Assembly (NCBI RefSeq): GCF_029962835.1
Contig: NC_080582.1
Span: 72,350,177 to 72,414,176, forward strand
From: Magnolia sinica
Lineage: Eukaryota; Streptophyta; Magnoliopsida; Magnoliales; Magnoliaceae
Reading direction: 5' to 3'
Length of the DNA: 64,000 nucleotides
Shown: piece by piece, positions 1 to 12,559 of the stretch
How the letters are laid out: each line of letters starts with the position of its first letter
Numbering within the stretch: position 1 is the first letter of the stretch
The notes under the pieces: model-generated
Told to the model about the DNA's origin: nothing
Database searches by the model: none
The model's input: the letters and a program-made list of their open reading frames with translations, nothing else
Made by a program: the position numbers and the translations under genes

Positions 1-2
1 TG

Positions 3-212
3 ACTTCTCCTGATTTAAAACCAAGACCACAAGTAGGTTTGCTTGGGTATCGGTCTGATCATCAGACGTTTAAGATCTCTTCTGATGCTGCAAAGTTGCC
101 AAACATCTTTAGGAAGATGTCCCAGTATGAGAGAATGAAGGAGAAAGACATTGTAGAAAGATGGTATAACCAGAGGCTTGGCGAATACCTTTCCTTTGCG
201 GGGTATTTATAG
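3..212 (+). CDS. C-terminal end of an unrecognised protein (partial)
   Basis: The frame is open from the window edge for 69 codons and stops with TAG at 210-212. The peptide is basic and hydrophilic, with a well-formed tail (AKLPNIFRKMSQYERMKEKD, then a WYNQRLGEYLSF stretch), and its composition looks like real protein rather than chance reading. No start or splice acceptor is visible, so the rest lies left of the window. I do not recognise the family. It could be the last exon of a host gene or part of a transposon ORF. The next feature, the PMD gene, runs convergently. Confidence 0.4.
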   Translation, partial: TSPDLKPRPQVGLLGYRSDHQTFKISSDAAKLPNIFRKMSQYERMKEKDIVERWYNQRLGEYLSFAGYL

Positions 213-728
213 GCTTTCAAGAGGTAAAAGCCTCATTTATTCAGCTTAACAATTGAATGCCACGAGGCAGCTTAGCGACCAATCATCGTAGATGATAGAA
301 TCTTTACCGCAGTTGTATTTTCGCCTTCTTAATGAAGCATGGCATTTTGTTGAACGAAGTGGTGGTCTAAGCCACGTGTAAGATGATGACTTAGTGTCTT
401 AACGATGAAACTTAAGAAGATGTAAAATCGTAATTAATGAAAGATCGTGTATCTTTGAAGTAAGATCGACAGAAGGATTGTCTTAGATACAAATACAATC
501 TCTTGCCAATATACGTCATATGATGGCAACGCATGACTATGTCCTATTAGATCTATGGTAGAAAGCCACTGACTAAATCATTACGTAAGATAAAGATAAA
601 AAGAAAGACTACTTTCACTTAAAAGATGTTGCCTCAAAAGGGTAACCCAAGAGTCAGAAGAGTAAAACTGTAAATGACCATCAAGGCTGGGATATCATAG
701 ATCCATAAAATAAAACATTCAAAAGTAT
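213..728. other. AT-rich spacer, nothing recognised
   Basis: This is the stretch between the stop of the left-edge ORF and the tail of the minus-strand PMD gene. It is presumably the 3' flank of both convergent genes. I see no repeat ends, coding potential or RNA gene. Confidence 0.4.
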
Positions 729-3023
729 TTAAAACTTAAAGTTTTTGAGGCCTTTATAGCTTTTGGTCGAAATGTTCATTTGATTGCTTGCAACCTTCTT
801 GGACATTTGCAGCTGCTCGATCTCCCACTTTGCCGAAATAATCTGGCTCAAGGAGTCAGCAATTTCAGTGAGTGAAGACTGGCAGGCTTCAAAGGCAGCT
901 TTCAGGTCCTCTGCTTGCTTCTTTCCAATTGCCTCTAATGCCTTCACTTCTCTTATTGCTTCCGCCAGTTGTTTCTTTAGCTCTTCTACCTGTAGTTGGG
1001 CCAAGTCTTCCTTGGCTTTGGTCATCTCTCTCTCAACAGTTAATTCCTGAGCCTACAGCTTTTGGGCATCTTAATTTTGAACGGTTGCAGCGATATTTAA
1101 AAGCAGATGTTGATGAGGCCATAAAGAAACATTAGTATGACCAATCTCCTATTAGGCTAGTTTGTAATCGCTAGTTGTCATCAATACTCGCTTCAACAAG
1201 TTAAGATTAGCAGGGAGGATGTTGCCTAAGGACTCTGGCCGAATGACTTGAGTGGCCAAAGATTCTAGCCGATTGTCGACTATGAAACCAGGTAGATCAT
1301 AAGTTAGTAAAGTTTCATTCGCTCTTTTCAAGTAGTCAAGATCCAACTTCTGGTCAATGTCAGGTTGAGGAGATGGAATAGTGTCGACCATCATGGGATC
1401 TGATCCAAGAAGTATATAACACATCCAAATTGACCAAGATTGTATAGGAGCCTGACCCATCTTCACTATAGAAGGATTGATTGATTCTCTGACCCTCGGG
1501 GAGTCGACTGTAGTAGGAGGCGGATCGATAGAAAGTTGGTCGATAATGATCATTTGAGGAGGGTGAGAAGAAGTTGACATTGACACGTTCAAAGAAATCA
1601 TAGGTATACGATTGCTGGTGGATGCTTGGATCTTTCGGTGGAATCAACTGGAATCATTAGATCTTCGATCATATGATCTAGCTTCTTTGGACAACAGTAG
1701 GATCTCCAATCTCGACCACATAATTGCTATCTTCTTTTTCTTTGTGAGGAGGATATGATTATGGAACATGGGAAAGATTGGATGAAGGCGCGACAAATGA
1801 AGCTTCCGAGTGATGTCATCGAATGAGCGGAGCAGGGTTGATATCTTCTTCTCCTTCGAGAGGACGATTGGTACTTGTCGAATTTTCTATTTCGACCTCT
1901 ACCTTTATGGGACTTGTGGTCCTTCTCGGTCTTCTGTTGAATCTTCTTCGTTGGCCACTTCCCTTTCTAGAGCCGGAATCCTTACTGTGGTGTGCAGTGT
2001 TTCGTAGCTCCTAATTGATATCTTTGGTCGAGCCTATTTCACAGGAAAATAAAAGTGATGAACAAAGGAGTTACGACTAAGAATAATAGAACAAGTATAA
2101 GGTAACAAAAATAATGAAAGTATGACGGTCATACAGGTGCATACCCAGTGAGCTAATCAAATAAGATGTGGGTTCACTCATATGCTTGCCAGTGAATGTC
2201 ACCTCAGGGTCAAGTGTTGCCTGAGGACGAAGGCCAGAAATAGGTTTGGCCAATGCAAAGTCAGCTCTAGGGAATGGTGGTGGTTCTTCGTTATATTGGG
2301 GAAAGTATGATGCCTTATGCCTCCCGACTTCCCAAATGCTGAGAGGAATTATGCCCTTTTTCCCACCTTCTTTCACAACATTTTTTATAAAGATGCTCAT
2401 GATGCCATATAAAATTTTGCATTTCTGGCTAATAATCGGTGAAAGGTATCATAGGGTCAAACTTCATGTTATAAAATTGTTCAAATTCTCATATAATCGA
2501 GATTGGTTCAGAGATACTTGGTTTGGTCAGGTCGGAGGCGATGCATTTTCGCCTTTTTCCCTCCTGTTTGGCTAGTGACTGAGATGACTGAGATCCACTA
2601 GACGAGTGTGCAGACCCTTTGGTCGAAGATCTAGCTCTTTTTTGTCGGGGTGGAGGATTAGACGAGGACACCTGAGATGGTTGGATATTAGGAGATTGAG
2701 GAAGATGCATAAACTTATCAATAATCGATTAGACTGACCAAGTCTATTTATGTCCATAATAAGATGACCACCAAGGGAATCTGTTGAGGAAGGACGAATT
2801 AGTAGGGAAACCAAAGTGAACATCTTGTATAGGCTAGCCTAATTCAAGAGAGTAGTTGTTATCTCTTTGATAGATTTAATGTGACGATGCTCATAAGGAG
2901 GCTGGTTGAGAGAAAGTTGGCTTATAGGAAATGGAATGGATTGATTGTAGCCGAATTAATGAGCAAAGAGGTTGGGAAAGTACAACTCTATGCTGTTCTT
3001 GGTGTTTCTCTCTCTCTCTCTCT

Positions 3024-3054
<31 letters not shown>

Positions 3055-4179
3055 AGCACCACCAACTGGAATATCTTGAACTAATAAGTATCTGACCCAT
3101 ATACCATGACGATCCCTATGGTTGGGTTGGTCAGATCAAATGTCTTATCGGTAAATCGATCAGGACCGATTGTCTTGTAAAAAATGGACAAAATAAATCA
3201 TCATGTCGATCAAGTGGGAGAGAGGAGAAAAAATTCGAGCTACTATCAAAATCAATGGGCTTGACTAATATGGAAATATGTCGTTGAGCATTAGAGGTAA
3301 ACTGATTGTCTGGTTTGACAATTTCTTTACTGAGATCAGGAAAATATTCACAGAGCCAAAATTGGAGTAATAAAAAAGGACATACTACCAAATGAGGACC
3401 TTCATTCGAAAGGTAATAGAGACCTTGATATAACTGAGCAAGAAGGAAATGTGCCAGCGATATCGGTTCACCGACAACCAGAGCTTAGACCTAACCAACA
3501 TACTCTTTGGTCAGTTGATCAACTTTGACACATAAAAGAAAATGACAGAACTATATAAGGAGAAATGCATAGTGCTCCTGATGGGTACCTTGCTTTGGGT
3601 CTTGGCTTCTTTTGCCATATAAGTACCATATGATATACAGGTGGAGATGTCGAAAGTAGGTTTGTTAGTTTTGCTGGGATGGTACCCAGGATAAAACTTA
3701 AACCCACTAGGTATAAGGCCTGTTAAAGCACAAATGTCTAGAATGGTCAGGGTCATTAGATCACACCTAAAATGGAAGGAGTTGATCAAACGACTTAAAA
3801 AAATAGGCCGTTGTGATTAAAAGAGCAGGATTGGGCGTTTGATTTTGTAGGTGGATAGATGTATACATTTCCTAATGTCGAGTACTGTCCATAAAGGAAG
3901 GTACTTGGCGTTAACCCGTTTGTACCAATGAAACCAATTCTTAGGAGGATTAAGCCATAGTATGGGAAGTGTATTGGGATGCCAATACTTCCAGTCAATG
4001 AACTCGTGGTCTGTTAGGAAGGATTCGTTCACATTAGCAGGGAAATGTGGATTTATATCGAAAAAATCTAGAGTAGAAGAAGGAAGAAATGATGGGTTGA
4101 AGAAGAGAATAGAATCAGAAGTATCAGACTCAAATATGAAGATTACCTCTGAGTAGGAAGAAGAACGAAGTGGATCCAA
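729..4179 (-). pseudogene. Plant mobile domain (PMD, aminotransferase-like) gene, decayed
   Basis: Reading right to left on the minus strand, successive open pieces match the layout of plant PMD proteins. The N-terminal block (about 4179-3817) has a motif ending WFHWYKRVNAKYLPLW. Next comes the hallmark segment LTILDICALTGLIPSGF (about 3790-3510). A later block, HLVVCPFLLLQFWLCEYFPDL (about 3400-3130), fits the PMD core W-x-EYFP motif. A Pro/Ser/Lys-rich linker (2710-2489) follows, and a C-terminal heptad-rich coiled coil with repeated EELKKQLAEAI-like units (1025-729) ends it. The frame is interrupted many times between blocks, so it is either a pseudogene or a strongly eroded multi-exon gene. 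PMD proteins act in silencing and genome maintenance, and the domain is also carried by plant transposons. Either origin is possible here. A Copia fragment abuts its 5' end. Confidence 0.6.
3006..3053. repeat. (CT)n(TA)n microsatellite
   Basis: A compound CT then TA dinucleotide run lies inside the decayed PMD gene. Confidence 0.9.
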
Positions 4180-5639
4180 TAAGGAATGCAGATGGATATA
4201 AATTTTTCAATAAAAAGAGTCAATTGAAAATTGTAAAGGGGATAATGGTGGCGGCAAAAGGAGATTTAATGGGTGGTTTATATTGTTTGATTGTAGATAC
4301 CGTAATTATTAATGTTATTGTTGGTAATGCCATGACAGACTCTGCTATAATTTGGTATAGGTGGTTGGATCACATGAGCAAGTAATGACTAAGTGTACTT
4401 TTTGATTGAAATTTACTGCCTAGTTTAAAGTCTATTAATTTAGTTTTTTGTGAGGATTGTCTATTTGAAAAACTCCATAGAGCTTGTTTTTCCTTATCCA
4501 CTACTAAAAGTAAGGATGTTTTAAATATAATTTATTATGATACTTAGAAAGCTTGTATTTTCTTTTCTTTATTGACGATTTCTTCAGGAATGTATGAGTT
4601 TTTTATGTTGAAAAGGAAAAGTAATGCTTTTAGTTATTTTCTTAAGTTTAAAGTATTAGTCTAAAATCAAAAGGGAAAGAAAATTAAGTGTTTGAAAATT
4701 GATAATGGAGGAGAATACACCTCGAAAGAATTTTAGAATTTTTATAGTGAGCATGACATTGAGAGGAACTATATGGTCGCTGGTACTCAACAACAAAATG
4801 GAGTTGTAGAACGTATAAACCACATGCTTATGGATCGTGCTAGGAGCATACTGAATTTAACTAGGCTTAAGTAGTATTTTTGGGCAAAAGCTGTTATTAC
4901 AACTTGTTACTTGCTAAATCATTCTCTTATGACTACATTAGATTGTAAGATCCCTAAAGAGGCATTGTTTGAAAAGCTTGTTATTTATTCATTACTTTGT
5001 AGTTTTGGTTGTGATGCTTATGTATAGATTCCCATAGAGCAGAAGACTTAGTTAGATGCAGGGTCCATAAAGTGTATTTTTCTTAGCTATGCAGATGGAA
5101 ATTGTACATACTATGGGTCCCTACTGCCCACAAGTTAGTGATTATCGGAGATATAATTTTTAATGAAGATTCATTATAGAAAGATATAGAATTGCAGAGC
5201 TCAAAGTCACGAGAGATAATTAAATTGGAATATTTAAACACTATTCAAAATTAGCCTATTGATTTAAATGATCAACGAGTTGATATCGTTAAAGCGGAAG
5301 TCGATGAAGAGCATGTGAATGAAATATGGGGTGCTGAAACTGAAAGTAATCAAGGTTGACCGAAGAGAGCTATAAAACCTTCAGTTTGATTTATGTTACG
5401 GCTTACGCTTACATGATAGAAGAGCGCGAGCCTTATCCATACCAAGAGGCATGTGAATTTGCGGATGTTAGCCAATGGAGTGTCTATGGAGGAGATGGAA
5501 GCTCTACATAAGAACAAAACTTGAAAATTGGTTAAATTATGATCAAACCCAAGGGTTGACAACCTAAAGTGCAGGGCTACGATGTAGTAATAACTTGGTA
5601 AGACAGTTCGATCCATAAGGAATGTGAGAGCTCAACTAG

Positions 5640-6490
5640 AACTAGTCTAAAAGTAAGGTTAAGATCTAAGAAATCTAGCAAATAAGATAAAATAATAATT
5701 AAGAAATACTAAGGATCCAGGGATCCACTTCTAGCCATTAGAAGGGCCATCGGGAAAGGGGGCGTCAACATTGCTCGTTGACGGTTTAAAGCCGTCGGCA
5801 TTTCTCATTAAAAAAAAAAAACTAAAAATCTTACAAAATATTGGAAGCGAATTGCCTACCCTTTTCCCGTCTCCAGTTCAGAACATGTGTATCTAACTAG
5901 ATTTTTATGATGTTTGTGACAACAATATTTAGATTTCAGAATTTTGGTTGATACCCAAAATGACGTTTGGTTGATAAATTTGAAGAAGGCAAGATTATCT
6001 AACAAAAACCATGTATTAACATCCTAATGCTTTATTTTTTCTTATTTTTACTCTCAACTAGAGCCATGCATTTTCTAACTAGGACCATGTATTAACATCC
6101 GATACATATTATATTATCTATCTAGAACCATGTATTAGCGTCCCATGTATGTATTATCTAACTAGAATCATGTATTAACATCGCATATAGATGATGAAGT
6201 GCAGGTGGGTTTACCAAAGCCCAAATTTCTAAATCATCTTCTATTTCTTATAAAAAAACAAGAATTATGAGATATATGAGTGAATCAACATACTTTTGTA
6301 TGGGAGGTTTTGCTATTTTGTTCGTTCCAAATTTCCCATAGAACTACTAATAACACAAGTTCCCATGTCTTTGTCTTCCACACCAACGTCCCCCATTCCA
6401 CAATCTTATAAACCGCCAAGGCAAGCATAATCCAATTGAACCCAAAGAAAACAGAAAAAAAAAAATTGCGTAAAAACGGGGGAAAATGGC
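5640..6490. repeat. Non-Copia insertion with CACTA-like subterminal motif and degenerate minisatellite
   Basis: Between the integrase and RT remnants lies unrelated sequence. At 5740-5805 a GC-rich block with paired CGTTGACGG and GCCGTCGGC motifs resembles the subterminal repeats of the CACTA ends elsewhere in the window. From about 6003 to 6185 an imperfect tandem array repeats a unit built on CTAACTAGAACCATGTATTA roughly four times. The exact borders of the insertion cannot be set. Confidence 0.4.
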
Positions 6491-6773
6491 ATCTTTATGA
6501 TCCCAACCCGATACAACCATGAATTGGAGTAGAAATGGGACAAGATATAGTTTAACCATAGCTGTCAAATACACTAGACATAACTATGGTAACGGTGGCT
6601 TTATTATCTTGTTATTAAATGTGGATGAATTGCTAGTTGTAGGTACTATTAAAGATACTATTGCAACATTGAAAGTTCATTTGGCCAGAAAATTTGATAT
6701 AAAAGATTTGAGTGTCGTTAATCAGATTCTTGGGATGACAATACTTAAAGACATAAAGAACATGAAAGTCTGG

Positions 6774-8883
6774 TGTTGAGGGTCAAATATTGCATATTAG
6801 ACCCCGATTATTATCTGATCTTACGAATATGATACTGTTTAACGGCATATTTTAATCATGTTTTTGGTTGCAAGGTGAATTTAGGAGCTTGGACTTAAAA
6901 GAGTGCTAAAAGCCTAGATTTAACGCTCGTAAATCACCAAGGCAAGGGACAGACTCCAGGGGACCGAGATCGAAGAATTTACATGCCAGAGATCCGAGAA
7001 AATCATGCCACTCATGTTAAACAGGCCTAAAAACCGTCCAGAATACAACATCACAGTGTTTCCACCATCCGTATGGCTCAAAACTTCATATATGGCCTGA
7101 GGACCATAAATTAACCATACACGTCAAATTTCAGCCATTAGATCCTTGTGAAAGTGGCCCAATGGACAGATCAGGCCCTAAAATCCTGATTTGGGGCCCG
7201 CCTAGTATTTGATATGCTTCAAATTCGGTAGCAACCCTTCAAATTAGGCGAAAAAATGAATGGATGGAGCGGATTTATCAAAAAATCACTACGGACCCCA
7301 CTTGTTTATTGCGTGTGCACAGTGTGTACAAACACTCGCTGTTCGCCGCAACCACCGGAGTTGGTTAGCGTTACGCTGACCGACAGTTTCCAAAAAAATC
7401 CCAGCGTCTCTACGCTGTCCATCCGTTTTTCAGTAGTGGGGCCCACCCATCATGCATATCGATGATCCGGACCGTCCATTCAATCTAAAGGGGGGGGCTT
7501 GACCCTTGCCTAGGTCGCCTTTTGGCCCCATACGCACGTAAACATGTGGATCGCTAGAAAACGCAGGATGGATGCCGAGTTGATTTTATACAGTGGATTG
7601 CACCAAAACTCGACCAAAACTACTCCTTTTTGACTGAAATTTCGCTAGGAATCCAATGAATGGGGTGGATTTCTCCGAAAATACGAATATGGGGCCCATC
7701 GAACACCTTAGTGCAGGATTTTTCGTAGGTAACGCACGTCCGGGAAAACTGGATGTTACAGGGAGTTATGGCCCACCGTTTGTGTTTGGATCTCTGATCT
7801 GAACCGTCCAACAGATCGCGAAGGGGGTCTTTACCCCAACCATGGAGTCAAAATCGATTCTTGGGACGTCTACCGGCCGAAAAGTCTTTCCAAACGCAAG
7901 TGGAGTTGCGTTTTCGCGGCTGCACATGCATGTACTGCGTAAGGAGGTCGGTTCCGCAAGTTTATGGCCGACCTAAGGACCTCCTGCTGTTTCTATAAAA
8001 GGGAGAGAGAAAGAGAGCTTAAGCATCCAAGCTTGGACGTGTGGGGCAGCCGTGGAGGCAAATCTGGAAGCCAGTTTCCAGAAGTTTCTATCTTCTTTTT
8101 TTGCTTTGTTTATTTCTTTCCATTTCTGAGATTTTAGCATGTTTATGATAGGCTAAACCTCTTAGCTAGGGTTAAGAGGTGAAGCATGTAGTGTGATTGG
8201 GATGTTTGCTTGGTTTTGATTCATGTTTTATTGAACTCTTTTGGATTCTAGTTTAATTATGAAGGTATACTTCTAGCTTTTAATGGTTTGTTGTGACTTA
8301 AATTACAATGGATCTGCGATAGCTTTAAGTATGTTCTTTCCATTATTGAGATTGTGAAATTAGTAAGACCTGTTATTCACCATCATCCCATGGGCATGGT
8401 AGGGTGACGGAATCCTTCCTAACTTTCACAATTCTCTTATGATTGGCTGTGAGATTGGCAAATTGCCGTTGTTTGCCATAGTCTCCTGGGCATGGTTAGG
8501 TGACGGGATCACTTCTAAATCTTCACCACTCTTATCTATTGATGATTAGATCCATGAGAAGTTTAGAGATTTGACAAATCTATTCTTACCAATTGGATAG
8601 GATAAGACTCTAAATCCAGTTGTGTTCTTGAATCAAGCATAGATCTCCCTGATCTCTACAAGTGGGTCCTTGACACCCTAGTTTCCCTCCTTTAAGTTTT
8701 ACAAGTTTTAGTTAATCAAAATTCACAATTATTCCTTTAATTCTTCCTGATTTAGATCACATCTTCACCTAGTTCTAGTTCAAGTTACTTTTAGATTACG
8801 TACAAGGTTCAGTCTCTGTGGATTCAACCTCGGTCTTACCGAGATTATTACTACATCACAACCCTATACTTAGGGTGTGAACA
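6774..8883 (+). mobile_element. Solo LTR of an Athila-type (Ty3/Gypsy) family, 2110 bp, TSD TCTGG
   Basis: The element starts TGTTGAGGGTCAAATATTGC and ends TTAGGGTGTGAACA. The 5-bp direct repeat TCTGG at 6769-6773 and 8884-8888 shows it is a complete solo LTR, inserted into the older Copia RT region. A TATA box (TATAAAA) lies at 7994-8000, about two thirds of the way along, followed by a purine-rich leader. Related copies occur at 36181-38440 and 49531-51708. The LTRs of the element at 26579-35969 share the same opening motif. Solo LTRs arise by recombination between the two LTRs of a full element. Confidence 0.92.
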
Positions 8884-9778
8884 TCTGGATAACCTAGAAA
8901 TGTTATGTTGAAAGACTTTTATGTTGCTTTAATATATAGAATTCTAACCTAGTCAGTATTCCATTCCTTGTTGGTTGTAAGTTATCTTTAGATCAATATC
9001 CTAGCATAGAAGTGAAGAGAGCAGATATATTTGAAGTACCATATTCATTGGGAGTAGGGAGTCTTATATATATATTTTTATAATGTGCACCAGACCAGGT
9101 ATTGTATAAGAAGTGGGAGCAGTCAATAAATATATGAAGAAACCTTGTAGAGATCATTGGACTATTGAGAAGTGGATCCTTTTCTACTTGAAGGGTACTT
9201 CTTAGGTGGCTATTTGTTATAATAGACAAAATTTATAGTTAGTTAGGTTTGTGGATGAAGATTATATTGGAGATCATGATAAAAGATCTTCTATCGGTTA
9301 TATTTTCTCTTTTACCGATGGTGCGGTTTGTTGGATATCGAGATTGTAGTCAGTGGTGGCCTTAAATACCATAGAGGCAGAGTGCATATCAACTACACAA
9401 GCATGTAAGGAAGCTATTTGGTTGGAGATATTGCTAGAAGAATTGAAATTCAAGAAGAAAGTAGTGGTGATTCATTATGACAGTCAAAGCGTATTACACT
9501 TGGGGTAAGAATCCAATATTTCATGCTTGGACCAAGCACATCGATGTTCAATATCACTTTGTTTGTGACTTAGTTGAAGATGGTTAAATCTCATTGCAGA
9601 AACTCACACTGATGAAAACGTAGCAAATATGTTGACGAAGCCTATTGCAAGGGAGAATTTTATTTAGTGCAAGACTTTTCTTAGACTTATTATTACTTCG
9701 AGATTGATGATGTTTGGGCAACTATTATCAAGAGTGTTTTTTGCGCTATTAGAGAAACTAGACTTCAAGTGGGAGAAT

Positions 9779-10310
9779 GTTATGGCGATGGGTGTTGATG
9801 TCTCCCAATGGGAGATGTCTCTCCCTTTTGTCTTTGTGTCTCTCTTACTCCCTTTTTGGTGTGTACGTCTGAACGCTTGATCATGTATATGAGGTGAAGT
9901 TTTAGTACCTGATGCTAACATGGACTTGAACTGATCTCTAGTCAACTAGTCAATGATTGATTGGACTAAGTTTAATTTTTGGTTTCTTTTAGGAAAACTT
10001 ATGTTAGTCTTTATGGTTCTTCGATTTTCTCAATTTCTTGAAGCAACATTTATTTATTGCAAGATTGTTGTTGATATTCTCATGATAAAAGGAAAGAAAT
10101 ATTGATACTATTTCATAAATGACAGCCTCGATAATGTGTAACATATGGTAGACAGATTTTTAATATGATTTGTTTTCAATTTTTCTCTGTTTATGCATAA
10201 AATGTTTTGATTTGAATATTAAGAACTACATAGTGGATTGATCCCAAACCACCTACTATTGAGTACGTAGGCAGCCGTTCATACTAGACCGTATCAGTGC
10301 AACCACAAAT
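9779..10310 (+). repeat. Probable 3' LTR remnant of the decayed Copia element
   Basis: It begins TGTTATGGCGATGG immediately after a CAAGTGGGAGAA purine tract, the usual Copia arrangement. The right border is not defined. A stretch near 10240-10310 may be its end. No second LTR is present for comparison. Confidence 0.45.
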
Positions 10311-10850
10311 TCTTTTTTCCCCTTCTTGTAGTGTGGATGCATTTTCATCAGGACTACTTGACAGTAAGACTGAGATGGAGTGCAAAATATTTATCAAGAG
10401 TTCAATCTTCTTGTGCATATTCACTTGGATGTGACCTTGCTAGACATTGAGTTGAATTGAATTCATGAGTGTTTGAACTTTGATTATTACATTTGTTAGC
10501 TGATCTTTCTTTAGCATTCAAGGATGTTGGCTTTCGGAACCTGTATCTGATGATGCATGTATTTGTCTTCTATGTAGGATAATTGAAAGTACAAATCTGC
10601 TCATGCCAAATTTGGAGTTCGGTCAACGATTACGATCCTTGTGAACTGAACTTAAACATCAATGCAAAATACAATGTAGATTTTGGAAATCATTTGTATT
10701 TTACTAATGAGAATGTGTGCTTCTTTGAGTAGGTTGTTGTAAAATAATTGGATGGAGATGGGCCCCAAGGATATAGGGAATTTTTTGTGGAGGTTCTCAT
10801 TGGAAGACCATATTCATGGTAAGATGGCAATGCTGTCACAATTCAATTTA
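10311..10850. other. No recognised feature
   Basis: AT-rich sequence with several short open stretches but no domain I recognise. It may be intronic or flanking remnants of the gene pieces further right. Confidence 0.3.
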
Positions 10851-10926
10851 GGCCATTTACTATATATTTAGTTTAGTTCGCTATTCACGTCAACTGAGCA
10901 TCCAAACACACCCAAAATGATATTTA
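10851..10926 (+). repeat. Short interspersed repeat, copy 1 (partner at 23241-23316)
   Basis: A segment of about 75 bp ending CAACTGAGCATCCAAACACA then CCCAAAATGATATTT recurs in the same orientation at 23241-23316. The two copies bracket the whole exon-fragment mosaic. The CATCCAAACACACCC motif resembles a MITE terminus. Confidence 0.7.
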
Positions 10927-10984
10927 ATTATGTTTACGTTCAGGTCCAATTCCTTCCTCTTTGGTGAACTTATAAATCTTGTCG

Positions 10985-11305
10985 TAGAGGTCTAACTTAT
11001 AACTCCTTAGGTTGCAGGTTTTCTCAGCGGAGGCAGCGGTCAGCCTCTACTTTCTCTGTGGTTTTCCCTTCTGGTTGGTAGGTACCTGGTGCCTGTTGCA
11101 TCAGGTGATGCCGGCCTGTCCCTAGTTCTCCCCAAAATCTTTGTCTGTTGTTTTTCCTTCTAGTTTAAATTGGTGTGAGAGCGGTATATGATAGGTGCGG
11201 TCCGGTTCTTTTTGTTGGGACCCACCCGAATGTCTGTAAATTTCAGATTTCATCTATGAAATTTAAGTGGATTGTTAAAAAAAAAAAAAAAGAAAAAAGA
11301 AAAGA
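10985..11305 (+). repeat. Possible 3' end of a retroposed (LINE/SINE-like) sequence with poly(A)
   Basis: A non-repetitive block ends in a run of A from 11277 that degrades into A-rich sequence. This is what a non-LTR retroposon tail looks like. No reverse transcriptase sequence is visible, so the class is open. Confidence 0.3.
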
Positions 11306-11520
11306 AAAAACTTATTACTCCTCAGAACTCGTTCTGCTGTAAGACATTATGGTGCATGACAGTTCCCAATAGCTAGGTTAAGTTGCAAATTATTATACAG
11401 AGTTGGATGAATATCTTTTTTATTTTTTATTTTTTATTTTTATTATTTTTTATTTTTGTAAATGTTGTTAATAGTTGGTTGGATGATGAATGTATTTGCA
11501 AATGTGAATGAAAATACACA

Positions 11521-11588
<68 letters not shown>
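11521..11588. repeat. (CA)n(TA)n microsatellite
   Basis: A CA dinucleotide run of about 48 bp is followed by a TA run. It produces a spurious His/Thr-rich reading frame. Confidence 0.95.
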
Positions 11589-11794
11589 GTTATCAATGGA
11601 GGATACCTTGTTTAGGGAGACATGATATTCTTGTAGCCTATGGTATGATGCCCCAATATTGGTTGTATGTTACTAGTATATAGTAGATAATACTTAGTCC
11701 AATATTGTGTATGTATGGTTGTTTGTCTCAAGTAAGTAACTAAACATTTAGAATAGTACTTGTGGCACATATGTTCTATTTCCATCTTGTACAG

Positions 11795-11991
11795 GAACCA
11801 AAATCCAATCTCTGGCTCCATTCCTTCACAAATCAGGAGTCTACAAGATATAGGTCAACTGTTGTTGTCCTAAAACAATTTGACTAGTCCCATCCCTCCC
11901 GCTTTGGATAATTTGACCATGCTCACAATTTTGAAGTCATCAAGAAATCAGATTTCAGGCCCAATTCCTGCAGAATTAGGCCGATTCTGTA
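11795..11991 (+). pseudogene. Leucine-rich-repeat receptor exon fragment
   Basis: An intron-type acceptor (ACAG, ending 11794) precedes sequence encoding about two and a half plant extracellular LRR units. Units such as NNLTSPIPPALDNLTMLTIL and NQISGPIPAELGR fit the plant consensus LxxLxxLxLxxNxLxGxIPxxLGxL. One in-frame stop falls in the first unit. No kinase, signal peptide or further contiguous exon is seen. It lies about 0.9 kb left of the CACTA element and may come from a different LRR gene than the pieces at 17.5-18.2 kb. Confidence 0.7.
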
Positions 11992-11999
11992 GAGCAAGT

Positions 12000-12559
12000 T
12001 GTATTTTTCATGCTATGTATCAAAAAAAGATACTACCTACCATCATTTTGTTTGCATCGTGTCACATGCAAACCTTTCTCCCGGCATTGGAGTTTGCCAA
12101 GGAACAAGGCCTTCTTATATCTCTTCATCGTGGAGAGGTGTGTGAGGCATTCCGAGCAGCATGAATTCATCTTGGAATCAATCTTCATTGCTATTTTATG
12201 TACACTAACTCGTTTATTTTCACAACTTAGTACATTTAGGTGCTTAACCAGAAGGAAGTCCAAGTGATGTTCAAATTCCGTCCGCAAAGGATAGGCCATA
12301 CCATTTGTTTTGAAGATATGAAGAATGGAAACAGTTGAAATTATCTAAGATTCCAGTTAAATTTTGTGCTATCCTCTTTTTTTTTTCTCAACGGTTTTCT
12401 TTACAATGCTTGTTGCTTGGATTTATGCTTAATTTTCTTGTCTCATGGCTATGCTTTTCACGTTACTCATGTAGGTGGAGATTTGTTTGACATCCAATAT
12501 CAGGACTGAAAGTTTCTTGCATAGACAATCATTTCAGTTCGGTCTTTTATTCCTTTTCT
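12000..12559. other. No recognised feature
   Basis: AT-rich spacer between the LRR fragment and the left arm of the foldback repeat. Short open frames show no recognisable domain. Confidence 0.3.

Larger units (their letters stand above)
4190..9778 (+). mobile_element. Decayed Copia LTR retrotransposon, pol part, split by a solo LTR
   Basis: Plus-strand remnants appear in Copia order. The GAG-pre-integrase segment (4190-4385) reads GIMVAAKGDLMGGLY then WYRWLDHMSK. The integrase core (about 4670-5040) reads KCLKIDNGGEY and AGTQQQNGVVERINHMLMDR. The end of the reverse transcriptase (6590-6773) has the LLLNVDELLVVGT catalytic-box region. The RNase H (about 9240-9500) reads GFVDEDYIGDHDKRSSIGY. 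A purine tract CAAGTGGGAGAA (from 9765) precedes the likely 3' LTR. A 2.1-kb solo LTR is nested at 6774-8883, and foreign AT-rich sequence replaces much of the middle. The copy is old and broken many times. No 5' LTR or gag was found. Confidence 0.8.

Noticed and set aside
4492-4512. CACTACTAAAAG motif as a CACTA terminus
   Set aside because: It lies within the Copia GAG-pre-integrase/integrase remnant (coding context), without subterminal repeats or a partner end.
11462-11683. His/Thr-repeat peptide
   Set aside because: A reading of the (CA)n run.
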